Shown here: positions 8,229 to 14,877 of the stretch, one piece after another
How the letters are laid out: every line of letters starts with the position of its first letter
How positions within the stretch are numbered: the stretch's first letter is position 1
From: CAYSHJ01 sp964589725
Lineage (GTDB): Bacteria > Planctomycetota > Planctomycetia > Planctomycetales > Planctomycetaceae
Direction of reading: 5' to 3'
Length of the DNA stretch: 14,877 bases
Assembly: GCA_964589725.1 (NCBI GenBank)
Contig: CAZPUJ010000554.1
Location: 1-14,877 of the forward strand
Translations under genes and position numbers: made by a program
Notes under the pieces: model-generated
What the model was told of the DNA's origin: nothing
What the model saw: only the letters and a program-made list of their open reading frames with translations
Databases searched by the model: none

Positions 8229-8242
8229 AGGAGCAACAGCCA

Positions 8243-11200
8243 CTACGGAAACGCGGCCAGCAGCGCAAAAAGTTCGGTTGTGAATGCGCCGAGCAAATCG
8301 GTTCCTTCCAAGAAATCGGTGCTGGTGGTTCCCGCACCGCCGGACAACGAATCCGATCCAACGCCGCCGGCCAGGGTGTCGTCAGCTTCTTCGCCGAAGA
8401 GTAGGTCGTCACCGTCTCCACCTTGCAGGTTGTCGGTGCCGAGTCCGCCGAGGATTGAGTCACTGCCGCCGTCACCCTTGAGAACGTCATTTCCAGCCAC
8501 GGCTCCCGCGCCACGCAGATCACCGACAAGCACATCGTTGCCGTTACCGCCCGATAGCGTGTCGTTGCCGGTGTCGCCGAACAGGAAGTCATCGCCATCG
8601 CCGCCCTCCAGGATGTCGTTGCCCAGACCGCCGCGGATCGTGTCGTGACCACCGGCACCGAGCAGGCTGTTGCTGATCGCATTGCCGGTGATGGAATCGT
8701 CGCTTTCACCGCCGATGACGTTCTCGAAGTTGAGGGCGAGCTTCGTAGTGCCGGTCGCGCTTGTCTTGACCGTGCGATGGGCGTGAGTCGCCAGCGTGGC
8801 CTCGCTGGTGAGATTGACTGTGACCGCGCTCGTCAGAGCACTCAAGTCCAAGGCATCGGTTCCCCCGTTCGCCAATTCAGTCAGGGTGTCGATTTCGTCA
8901 GTCGCGCCCTCGGCCAGATCGGCAAATAAGAACGTATCATTCCCGGTGCCGCCGGTGAGGACGTCGTTCCCGGCTCCGCCGTCGAGTTCATCCTTCCCCG
9001 TTCCGCCGTTCAAGGTATCGTTCCCGTCGTCGCCGCTGAGCGAATCGTTGCCGGCAGTTCCTGTGGCGTTGTCATTGCCGGCTCCGCCGTCGAACCTGAC
9101 CTTGAGCGTCGCCACGGTGATCGCACCGGCGTTCAGTACGTCATTGCCGTCGCCACCGTTGACCAGAAGGCTGCCGTTGAATTTATGCGTCGCGACACTG
9201 CCCGCCGTATTTAACGACGTTTCGAGTATGACCGTGTCGGCCTCGCTGCCGCCTTCAACGGTGAGCGAGGTGACATCCTCGACATGCCGGTTGGACAATT
9301 CCGGGATGTCCACGCCGTTGCGGCGGACGACGAGGTTGTTGAGGACTCGCGTGACCGTCACCGTGTTGGCCACGTCCACGGCCCCGACGGTGAGACTGAA
9401 GAAATGGTCGACGACATTGACGATGACCGTACCACTGCCGGTGGCCTTAATGCCCGTGCCCAAGCCGCGGTTGTTGTCGGTAGCGTTGACCGTCAGCCTG
9501 TACTGGTTGAGCGCCTCGAAGTCGATCTTGGTGGCGTCGTTGACCAGGATTTGTCCCGTCGCGTCGATGCGGAAGGCATTGCCGGTGTTGCCCGCCGAAA
9601 TGGCGAGCAGCGTAATGGTGTCCTCCGGATCGGGGTCACTCACCGTAACGGTGCCGACCACCGTGCCATTGGTCGTGTATTCGTTAACACTCATCGGTGT
9701 CGCGGTTACGACTGGAGCGTCGTTGATTGGCCACACGGTCAGCACGAACTCATCAGTGGCAGTGTCGCCAGCGGCGTCCGTGACGGTGACTGTCATCGTC
9801 GTCGTGCCAAATTGATTTGGCAGTGGCTTGAGCGTCAGCGTCCGGCTGCCCGTGCTGCCTCCCAGGACGATACGAGCGGGATCATTCGGCACGAGATCGG
9901 CGTTCGACGAAGTCGCGGTCACGACCAAGCCGGCCAGCGCGTCATCCACGTCACTGATCGTCACGGCAAGGGCGACGGTGGTCTTGTCCTCGTTAATCGC
10001 CACGTCGGCGATAGGCGCGATCCTCGGCGCGTCGTTGACTGGATCGACCGTGACTTGGAACGTTTGCGTCGCCGTGCCATAGCTCGCATCGGTGACTTTC
10101 AGCGTGATGATCGCGGTTCCGAACTTGTCTTTGGCGGGTGTGACCGTGACGGTGCGATCCGCGCCGGCTCCGCTAAAGACGACGTTCGCGACGGGGATGA
10201 GCGCTGTGTTCGACGAAGTGGCGGTGAGTTTCAAATTCGCTGCAGGTGTCTCCACGTCGCCGATCGTGATGGCCAGCGGCCCGGACGAGGTGTCTTCACT
10301 GGTGGTTTGGTCTTGGACATCGGTGAGGGTCGGCCGGTCATTGACTGCGGTGGCGGTGATGGTGAAGGTTTGCAGCGCGCTGGTGTCCACACCGCCGAGA
10401 TCGGTGCCGCCGTCATCGTGCAGCCGCACCGTGACCGTCACGGAGCCGCTGGCGTTGGGAGCGGTTACAAAGGCCAACGTGCCGGTTGACCAGACCGCCG
10501 GAATCTCCGTGAAGAACGCGCCATTGCTGGTCGTGACGAGGAAGTCCAACGCTTGCCCCGCTTCGTTCGTGGGGCCGGCACTGATGTTCGTGGCCCAGTT
10601 GGGGACGGTTTTCGCAGCGGCATCCTCGATCACGGTTTGATTGGCACCCTTGATGAAGCTGGGCGCGTCGTTCACCCCTAGGACGTTGATCGTGAAGGTC
10701 TGCGGAGCACTGGTGTCGACTCCGCCGTTGGTGACTCCGCCGTTGTCCATCAGGCGGACGGTGATGCCGGCGATGCCGTGTGCGTTCAGAGCTGGCTTGA
10801 AGGTCAACACGCCCGCGGGCGAGATCGCCGGCTGAATGGCGAACAGAGCCGTGTTGGTGTTGGCGGTCACGACGAAGGTCAGCGTCTGCGATGATTCCTC
10901 GGTCGGGCCTTTGCTGAGATCCACGGTAAAGCCGGTCAACGACTGCGCAACATCCTCCGTTACGTCGATTTGCGTGTCGGACAATGTGAAGCTGGGCACG
11001 TCGTTGACGGCGGCGACCGTGATGGTGAAGGTCTTAGCCGCGCTGGTGTTCATGCCGCCGTTGGTGGCAGTGGTGCCTCCGGCCGTGCCGCCGTCGTCGT
11101 GGAGGAGGACCGTGACGGTCGCTGTCCCGTTGGCGTCCCGTGCTGCTGTGTAGGACAGCACGCCGGTCGACGAGATCATCGGTTGCACGCTGAATAGCGC

Positions 11201-13255
11201 GTTGCTGTTATTTGTGACGATGAAGTCCACTTGCTGGCCAAGCGCGGCTTCACCGAGACCGGCACTGATGTTCGTCGCCCAGTCGAGCGTTTGGGGAGCG
11301 GCGTCTTCAAAAATCGTCTGGTCGACTCCCTTGGTGAAGCTGGGAGCCTCGTTCAAGCCGGTCAACGTGATCGTGAAGGTTTGAGCCGCGCTTGTATCGA
11401 CGCCATTGTTGGCGACGCCACCGTTGTCGTGCGCTCGCACCATGACCGTGGCCGAGCCGGTGGCTCCTCCGTTGGGGGTGTAGGTCAACGTGCCCTCGGA
11501 AGTGACCGCCGGCGCGACATTGAACAATGTTGCATTCGTCGTCGTGACCAGGAAGTCGAGAACCTGCCCGGCCTCGTTCACCGGGCCAGTGCGGCAGTCA
11601 GTGGCCCAGTTCGCAAAACTCTTTTGCACCGCGTCGCCGAGCGTGGTGAGATTCGGTCCTTTGGTAAAGCGGGGTACCTCGTTGACGTTCGTAAGGTTGA
11701 TCGTGAAGTTCTCGGAGAAACTCAACCCCGCCGAGTCGGTGCTTCGGACAGTGATCGAGTGGTTGGTGTTCGTCTCGAAGTCCAGCAGGCTGCCGTTGGC
11801 GACCACCAGTTTATTGCCGGAGATGCCGAAACGCCCACCCGCGTTGTTCGTCAGCGTGTAGGTGTGCGTGTCACCCACATCAGGATCGGTCGTGGTGAGC
11901 GTGCCGACGACAGTATTGTTGGCGGAGTTCTCCAAAACGGTATTGGCCGACAGAGCCACGTTTGTCGGTGCGGAGCCAGGGCCGCTGTTTTGGGCCATGA
12001 TGGAGAACGAATCCACCGTAGCCCCAGTGTCCGCCCGAATGTAGGACACCGTGAGCTTGCTGGCAGTGATGTCGATCTTCAAGAAACCCCGATTTGCGGC
12101 GGTGGAGGTCTCGCCGCCCGTGCCGCCGATCACCTCAATGAGCTGGTTGCCCTCGGAGAATTGAGAGCCACTCTTGCTGCGATTGTAGCTGTGGATGTGT
12201 CCGGCCAGAAGCACGTCGACTCCCGCGGCGCGGAGTTGATTGGCGAACGTATCGGTGGTGGAGGACAACGGGTGATGATAAAAGACAAATTTCCATTTGG
12301 CCGTGCTGGCCTGCATGTCGGCTAGCATCCAGTTGGCCTCGGCGGTGCTGATTCCGTCATTACTGTCATATGTCAAAAAGTGGGCATTGCCGAAGTCGAA
12401 CGAATAGTTGTTTTCCGATGGTGCGCCGGCCGGCCCATTCACGGAACTGGTGACTCCGGCAACGGGAATCGGCACCGCGTAATTGTCGCGTGACGGCTGG
12501 CCGGCGGCTGTCAAGATATCGTGGTTTCCGAGCCCGTAGTATTCCACGTGGCGCGCGTTGTATTGTGTCGTCGGGGCGTTGATCGTGGGATCGAAACGAA
12601 GATCAAAATTCGCGTGCGACCCATAACCGTAGGCATTGTCGCCCAACAGCACGGAAAACGACGAAGTGATCGTGTTGATGCGGTTCTGCACGCTGAGGAA
12701 TCCCGTCGGCGGATTGCCCGACGCCGAGTCGCCGTAGGCCACGAACGTAAATGGTTGGCTCGACCCCGTAGGAAGCCGCGTGTGGAATGTGGCTTGATAG
12801 TCGTTTACGACCGAGCCATCGCGCAGGTGCCGCACGCGGTATTCATAGTCAGCGTCATAGTTGAGCCCCGTGACGTCCACGAAGCGGTTGACGCGGTTCG
12901 AAACTCCCGTGTTGATAGTGCTGCTAGCGCCGGCATCGATCCAAGTCGATGCGCCCGCATGCCGGTACTCCACCACGAAACTATCGTTCCCGCTGACGCT
13001 GGCTGGCTTCGTTTGCCAAATGATCTGAACCCGGTCCGTTGCGCTGCCCGCAAAACCGGCCAGCGGGGCGTTGCCAAGCTGAAGATAAGGAGTGTGGTTG
13101 ACCAAGAACGTACTCAAGAGACAACGGTCTTCCAACGCCTCGAAACTGTGCCCGCGACGAGTCGCGGCATTTCGGCTCGCTCGCTGATGGCACCGAGCGA
13201 CTCGCGTCCATTTAGAGAATGAATCACACACACCAGCGAAAAGTCCCACCAGCAT
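8243..13255 (-). CDS. Giant secreted protein: purple-acid-phosphatase-like domain, cadherin/VCBS repeats, RTX repeats
   Basis: This is a 1670-residue multidomain protein. Residues 1-50 hold a basic leader and FEALEDRCLLS (39-48 region), the LEPR-XLL-like motif found near the start of many giant planctomycete proteins and thought to direct export. Residues 55-160 resemble the fibronectin-like N-domain of purple acid phosphatases. Residues 168-420 form a metallophosphoesterase with the full motif set: GDS (D176), GDNAY (D206, Y209), GNHD (243-246), VFYH (H327) and GHIH (H353, H355). The Tyr in GDNAY is the one that gives purple acid phosphatases their iron-tyrosinate colour. Cadherin-like modules lie near 430-528 and 1181-1283, four long VCBS-like repeats at 529-972, two more Ig-like repeats at 973-1180, and RTX nonapeptides at about 1366-1441 and 1514-1643. 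The role is probably extracellular phosphoester hydrolysis on a calcium-stabilised stalk (inference). GAGG at 13263-13266 supports the start. The C-terminus ends in a short hydrophobic tail. Confidence 0.92.
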   Translation of the reverse strand: MLVGLFAGVCDSFSKWTRVARCHQRASRNAATRRGHSFEALEDRCLLSTFLVNHTPYLQLGNAPLAGFAGSATDRVQIIWQTKPASVSGNDSFVVEYRHAGASTWIDAGASSTINTGVSNRVNRFVDVTGLNYDADYEYRVRHLRDGSVVNDYQATFHTRLPTGSSQPFTFVAYGDSASGNPPTGFLSVQNRINTITSSFSVLLGDNAYGYGSHANFDLRFDPTINAPTTQYNARHVEYYGLGNHDILTAAGQPSRDNYAVPIPVAGVTSSVNGPAGAPSENNYSFDFGNAHFLTYDSNDGISTAEANWMLADMQASTAKWKFVFYHHPLSSTTDTFANQLRAAGVDVLLAGHIHSYNRSKSGSQFSEGNQLIEVIGGTGGETSTAANRGFLKIDITASKLTVSYIRADTGATVDSFSIMAQNSGPGSAPTNVALSANTVLENSANNTVVGTLTTTDPDVGDTHTYTLTNNAGGRFGISGNKLVVANGSLLDFETNTNHSITVRSTDSAGLSFSENFTINLTNVNEVPRFTKGPNLTTLGDAVQKSFANWATDCRTGPVNEAGQVLDFLVTTTNATLFNVAPAVTSEGTLTYTPNGGATGSATVMVRAHDNGGVANNGVDTSAAQTFTITLTGLNEAPSFTKGVDQTIFEDAAPQTLDWATNISAGLGEAALGQQVDFIVTNNSNALFSVQPMISSTGVLSYTAARDANGTATVTVLLHDDGGTAGGTTATNGGMNTSAAKTFTITVAAVNDVPSFTLSDTQIDVTEDVAQSLTGFTVDLSKGPTEESSQTLTFVVTANTNTALFAIQPAISPAGVLTFKPALNAHGIAGITVRLMDNGGVTNGGVDTSAPQTFTINVLGVNDAPSFIKGANQTVIEDAAAKTVPNWATNISAGPTNEAGQALDFLVTTSNGAFFTEIPAVWSTGTLAFVTAPNASGSVTVTVRLHDDGGTDLGGVDTSALQTFTITATAVNDRPTLTDVQDQTTSEDTSSGPLAITIGDVETPAANLKLTATSSNTALIPVANVVFSGAGADRTVTVTPAKDKFGTAIITLKVTDASYGTATQTFQVTVDPVNDAPRIAPIADVAINEDKTTVALAVTISDVDDALAGLVVTATSSNADLVPNDPARIVLGGSTGSRTLTLKPLPNQFGTTTMTVTVTDAAGDTATDEFVLTVWPINDAPVVTATPMSVNEYTTNGTVVGTVTVSDPDPEDTITLLAISAGNTGNAFRIDATGQILVNDATKIDFEALNQYRLTVNATDNNRGLGTGIKATGSGTVIVNVVDHFFSLTVGAVDVANTVTVTRVLNNLVVRRNGVDIPELSNRHVEDVTSLTVEGGSEADTVILETSLNTAGSVATHKFNGSLLVNGGDGNDVLNAGAITVATLKVRFDGGAGNDNATGTAGNDSLSGDDGNDTLNGGTGKDELDGGAGNDVLTGGTGNDTFLFADLAEGATDEIDTLTELANGGTDALDLSALTSAVTVNLTSEATLATHAHRTVKTSATGTTKLALNFENVIGGESDDSITGNAISNSLLGAGGHDTIRGGLGNDILEGGDGDDFLFGDTGNDTLSGGNGNDVLVGDLRGAGAVAGNDVLKGDGGSDSILGGLGTDNLQGGDGDDLLFGEEADDTLAGGVGSDSLSGGAGTTSTDFLEGTDLLGAFTTELFALLAAFP
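8321..9160 (-). repeat. RTX-type calcium-binding nonapeptide region
   Basis: Residues 1366-1645 of the giant protein contain two blocks of the GGxGxDxLx pattern, for example GGAGNDVLTGGTGND, GGDGDDFLFGDTGND and GGDGDDLLFGEEADD. A spacer without repeats, at about 1442-1513, separates them. In known proteins these motifs bind calcium in a parallel beta-roll and are common in type I secreted proteins. Here the export route may instead follow the N-terminal leader. The repetitive GC-rich DNA also creates long open frames on the opposite strand, which are not genes. Confidence 0.93.
10340..11671 (-). repeat. Four tandem VCBS/cadherin-like protein repeats within the giant gene
   Basis: Residues 529-972 of the giant protein form four consecutive units of about 108-116 residues, starting RFTKGPN, SFTKGVD, SFTLSDT and SFIKGAN. 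Each unit carries a strand like LDFLVTT or LTFVVTA, then GTLTYTP-like and HDNGG/HDDGG segments. Each ends with DTSAAQTFTIT followed by a NDAP-like linker. Units 1, 2 and 4 share the NWAT/DWAT...AGP element and look like recent copies; unit 3 is more diverged. Unit 1 reads ATDCRTGP where units 2 and 4 read ATNISAG, giving a lone Cys. Such repeats usually form extended beta-sandwich stalks. Confidence 0.85.
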
Positions 13256-13432
13256 TTTCTGACCTCACCAATTGAACAAGTTGCGACCCGCAGTCTGACA
13301 CCCGCCTGCGAGAAGAACTCAGGCCTTGGTTTAGACTTCATCTTCCTGCCAAATTTGCCATCGTTGCCAAGCAGTGGCGGTCTGTAGGTTCAGACTCGCG
13401 TGTCATACTTGGGGCGGCGGAGCCGCAACCAA

Positions 13433-13532
13433 ACTAACCCGACGCGTCAGCGAGGGCGGGCGCTCCGAGTTACGGAGATTTTTCAATCCAAACTTTGGGA
13501 AACGCTCGCCCTCGCTGACGCTTCGGGTTAGT
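13433..13532. repeat. Imperfect inverted repeat with 32-base arms, MITE- or REP-like
   Basis: The left arm (13433-13464) begins ACTAACCCGACGCGTCAGCG. The right arm (13501-13532) is its reverse complement at 29 of 32 positions by hand count. The 36-base centre contains a nested 5-bp stem CTCCG/CGGAG (13463-13467 and 13473-13477), which borrows the last two arm bases, and an interrupted palindrome CCAAA-C-TTTGG (13488-13498). The DNA could therefore form a cruciform, and the RNA a long hairpin. No transposase or clear target-site duplication is seen. The arms read through as LTRRVSEGG and SLTLRVSV in a spurious plus-strand frame; I recall similar peptides from predicted small planctomycete proteins, which would fit an interspersed family, but this is memory and not a search. 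Confidence 0.85.
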
Positions 13533-13924
13533 GTGTCAGCTCAAGATCTTTGCGTGGCGCGAAGACCTCAAACGTCTGCAGTGCAGTTAATTGAGGTGGC
13601 TGGGCACCAGCTTTTCTGGGAGGACGGCTCCGAGCCACGCACGACGCAAGCGCTCAGGAGTACCTTCAACGCGGCCTCGATCCGAATTCTCCCTTTTTCA
13701 CCATAGACTCGCATCTCCCCCAGAGCCCGAATTCGTATCGCCGAGCGAGGAAGTTAACACGACGTGGCAATTTTTCATTTTGGGCAATGGCAGCGCACGG
13801 CTTACAAGGAGTTACATCGAAGCCAATTTATCCAAAATTCCAATATGCACAGTCGGATTCAATAATGGCCTGCGGCGAAATTGTCAATTCAGGTGCATTG
13901 AGACTTTTGAATGAAATAAAATGT

Positions 13925-13957
13925 CTTTATCTAAAAATAACCTTTGAGTAGATAGAG
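13925..13957 (-). terminator. Hairpin in an AT-rich island, possible minus-strand terminator
   Basis: CTTTATCTA at 13925-13933 pairs with TAGATAGAG at 13949-13957 (8 Watson-Crick pairs and one G-T) around a 15-base loop. Read on the minus strand, the stem is followed by ACATTTTATTT, a T-rich tail as in an intrinsic terminator. It lies about 400 bases past the end of the metzincin-module gene, which is far but possible. The stem is AT-rich and so weak. The surrounding AT content is clearly higher than elsewhere in the window. Confidence 0.3.
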
Positions 13958-14360
13958 TGCTTTGCGGTAAACACGGCTGTGGTGCGTCTCCGAGCATTCT
14001 TAAAAAGAGTTCGCGATGAGTCATATTGGCACGGCGGACGTTGCTTCGATCCGCAGCGATTTCAAAGACCTCGACGACCGGCGAAGGACGATCAATCACA
14101 AGCGATTTGGCGAACGGCAATAGGAAAATTACCTGTAGCCGAAGCAGTGTTCCAAAGATTCGTTCCCGTTGAGTCACGTCGGTAACACATCGGAGTCTTC
14201 GGCGGAGCGAAGATGTCCTCGCGGACGGCGGACAGAAAGTCGGGAACGAGGTCGTCGACTTGACGGGCAAGTGGCCGTGCTGGCGCGAGAAGTGTTCCAC
14301 GGCGAGCGTTGTTTGCAGCAACACGTCACGAGCGAGCTCGCGATGTTACGAAAGGGCGAG

Positions 14361-14877
14361 CTACAAGTCGTCGAATGGCTTGACCGCTAGTCCACCGTGA
14401 TACGATCCAACGCCCTGGAAGTACGCATCAATCGCGGACGTTGAGACCCCTTCGCGCGGCCGGCTTACGCCCGTCAGCGTGCGAAGTCCTGCTTCGAGTG
14501 ATTCGCGCATCGCGTCGAGCGTGCTGTCGTGGTCATAGGCGAGGGTTTGCCCGATCTCATGTGCGACGACCGACAGCAGATCCATGTGGCCATCAGCAGG
14601 GCTTGTCAGAGTCGCGTCATGAGACGCGCCGAATTCACGGTCGTCACGAGGTGTCCGGTCGATAAACCAGCCAAAACCGGCAGCATCGCAATGGATCAGC
14701 ATCGATCGATGTCCTGCTTCGAGTGAGTCGTGCATCACCTCGAGCGTGCTGTCGTGGTCGTAGCCGAGGGTATGCCCGATCTCGTGTGCGACGACCGACA
14801 ACAGATCCATGTGGCCAAAAGCGGGGCTCGTCGAACTCGCGTCGTGAGACGCTCCGAATTCACGGTCATCACGAGGT
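14361..14877 (-). CDS. C-terminal part of a protein with duplicated metzincin-type zinc modules (partial)
   Basis: The reading frame is open from the window edge to TAG at 14361, giving at least 172 residues; the start lies outside. Two tandem 75-residue modules are present. The upstream module holds DLLSVVAHEIGHTLGYDHDS, which contains the complete metzincin consensus HExxHxxGxxHD. A stretch like LEVMHDSLEAGHR follows; this resembles the C-terminal domains of large planctomycete proteins, where such a motif is followed by a Met-containing turn. The second module reads DLLSVVAHEIGQTLAYDHDS: the second zinc His is Gln and the conserved Gly is Ala, so it should not bind zinc in the usual way. 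The tail SAIDAYFQGVGSYHGG ends the protein. Whether the intact module is an active protease or only a structural remnant is unknown. Internal Met codons, for example at 14808-14810, are not real starts because the repeat continues upstream. Confidence 0.8.
   Translation of the reverse strand, partial: PRDDREFGASHDASSTSPAFGHMDLLSVVAHEIGHTLGYDHDSTLEVMHDSLEAGHRSMLIHCDAAGFGWFIDRTPRDDREFGASHDATLTSPADGHMDLLSVVAHEIGQTLAYDHDSTLDAMRESLEAGLRTLTGVSRPREGVSTSAIDAYFQGVGSYHGGLAVKPFDDL
14486..14877. repeat. 225-bp tandem duplication (second copy cut by the window edge)
   Basis: Copy 1 covers 14486-14710. Copy 2 starts at 14711 and is visible to 14877, that is 167 of 225 bases. Over that overlap I count about 148 identical positions by eye, near 89%. 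Both copies begin GTCCTGCTTCGAGTGA on the plus strand. The unit length is a multiple of three (75 codons), so the duplication keeps the minus-strand frame. More copies may lie beyond the edge. Confidence 0.9.

Larger units (their letters stand above)
13256..14360. other. 1.1-kb region without a convincing gene
   Basis: This stretch lies between two minus-strand genes. It should contain the promoter of the giant phosphatase-like gene near its left end, although no clear hexamers were found. Open frames at 13374-13706, 13591-13914, 13884-14324 and 14169-14390 have atypical composition, no recognisable motifs and mostly poor ribosome sites. I treat them as non-coding. Identified contents are the 100-bp inverted repeat (13433-13532) and an AT-rich island around 13840-13960 with a hairpin. 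The remainder could be remnants of decayed sequence, but no parent gene is recognisable. Confidence 0.55.

Noticed and set aside
8321..9160. Regularly spaced DNA repeats that might suggest a CRISPR array
   Set aside because: The periodicity is of coding nonapeptides (27 bases) with drifted copies, not identical repeats with unique spacers.
8796..9815. A 339-residue open frame on the plus strand opposite the giant gene
   Set aside because: It is antisense to the RTX and cadherin coding region and is rich in Ser, Pro and Val because of repetitive GC-rich codons. It shows no motifs and the minus-strand protein is clearly real.
9284..10489. A 401-residue open frame on the plus strand opposite the giant gene
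   Set aside because: Its Arg/Asp/Gly-rich composition comes from reading the complementary repeats. It has no recognisable domain or ribosome site.
11231..12325. A 364-residue plus-strand open frame opposite the phosphatase and stalk region
   Set aside because: It is antisense to conserved metallophosphoesterase motifs and has the same artefactual composition.
13374..13706. A 110-residue plus-strand open frame
   Set aside because: It runs through both arms of the inverted repeat, which explain its sequence; nothing else supports coding.
13884..14324. A 146-residue minus-strand open frame between the two large genes
   Set aside because: It has no family motif, it crosses the AT-rich hairpin, and its composition differs from the neighbouring genes. 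A decayed gene cannot be excluded.
14332..14341. Perfect 10-base palindrome GCGAGCTCGC just past the end of the metzincin-module gene
   Set aside because: Without a loop it makes only a 3-bp RNA stem, and no T run follows, so it is not supported as a terminator. A palindrome this short is common in GC-rich DNA.

Overview
The window looks like chromosomal DNA of a planctomycete, probably of the Pirellulales type. The grounds are a giant secreted multidomain protein whose N-terminus carries the planctomycete motif FEALEDRCLLS, a second large protein ending in a metzincin-like domain, moderately GC-rich codon use, and a MoxR/DUF58/transglutaminase-style operon. No rRNA, tRNA, CRISPR array, phage module or recognisable transposase was found. 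The taxonomic call is inference from protein style only.

Layout. (1) 77-4797, plus strand: a tight operon of a membrane DUF58 protein, a membrane transglutaminase of the TgpA type (the two overlap by 4 bases, ATGA) and a trimeric-type purine nucleoside phosphorylase 15 bases downstream. (2) 4944-5093: a 49-residue, strongly basic small protein with a good ribosome binding site. It converges on glnS with only 6 bases between the stop codons. (3) 5100-6812, minus strand: glutaminyl-tRNA synthetase. (4) 7042-8114, plus strand: a Tat-exported cupin-like protein resembling 3-His thiol dioxygenases, followed at 8 bases by a small antibiotic-biosynthesis-monooxygenase (ABM) fold protein. (5) 8243-13255, minus strand: a 1670-residue surface or secreted protein made of a purple-acid-phosphatase-like metallophosphoesterase, cadherin-like and VCBS-type repeats, and RTX calcium-binding repeats. 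(6) 13256-14360: about 1.1 kb without a convincing gene. It holds a 100-bp imperfect inverted repeat with 32-base arms and an AT-rich island with a hairpin. (7) 14361-14877, minus strand: the C-terminal end of another protein that runs off the window. It contains a 225-bp tandem duplication of a metzincin-type zinc-site module, and the C-terminal copy has lost its zinc motif.

How the genes fit together. DUF58 and transglutaminase proteins commonly sit with a MoxR ATPase, whose gene would lie just left of the window. The phosphorylase is a nucleoside-salvage enzyme that seems to share the transcript by position only. The cupin and ABM proteins are probably co-transcribed and both point to small-molecule redox chemistry, but no substrate can be named. 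The two large minus-strand proteins are separate extracellular proteins.

No clearly new multi-gene system is visible. The best candidates for follow-up are the duplicated and decayed metzincin module, the inverted-repeat element, the basic small protein, and the exported thiol-dioxygenase-like cupin with its ABM partner.
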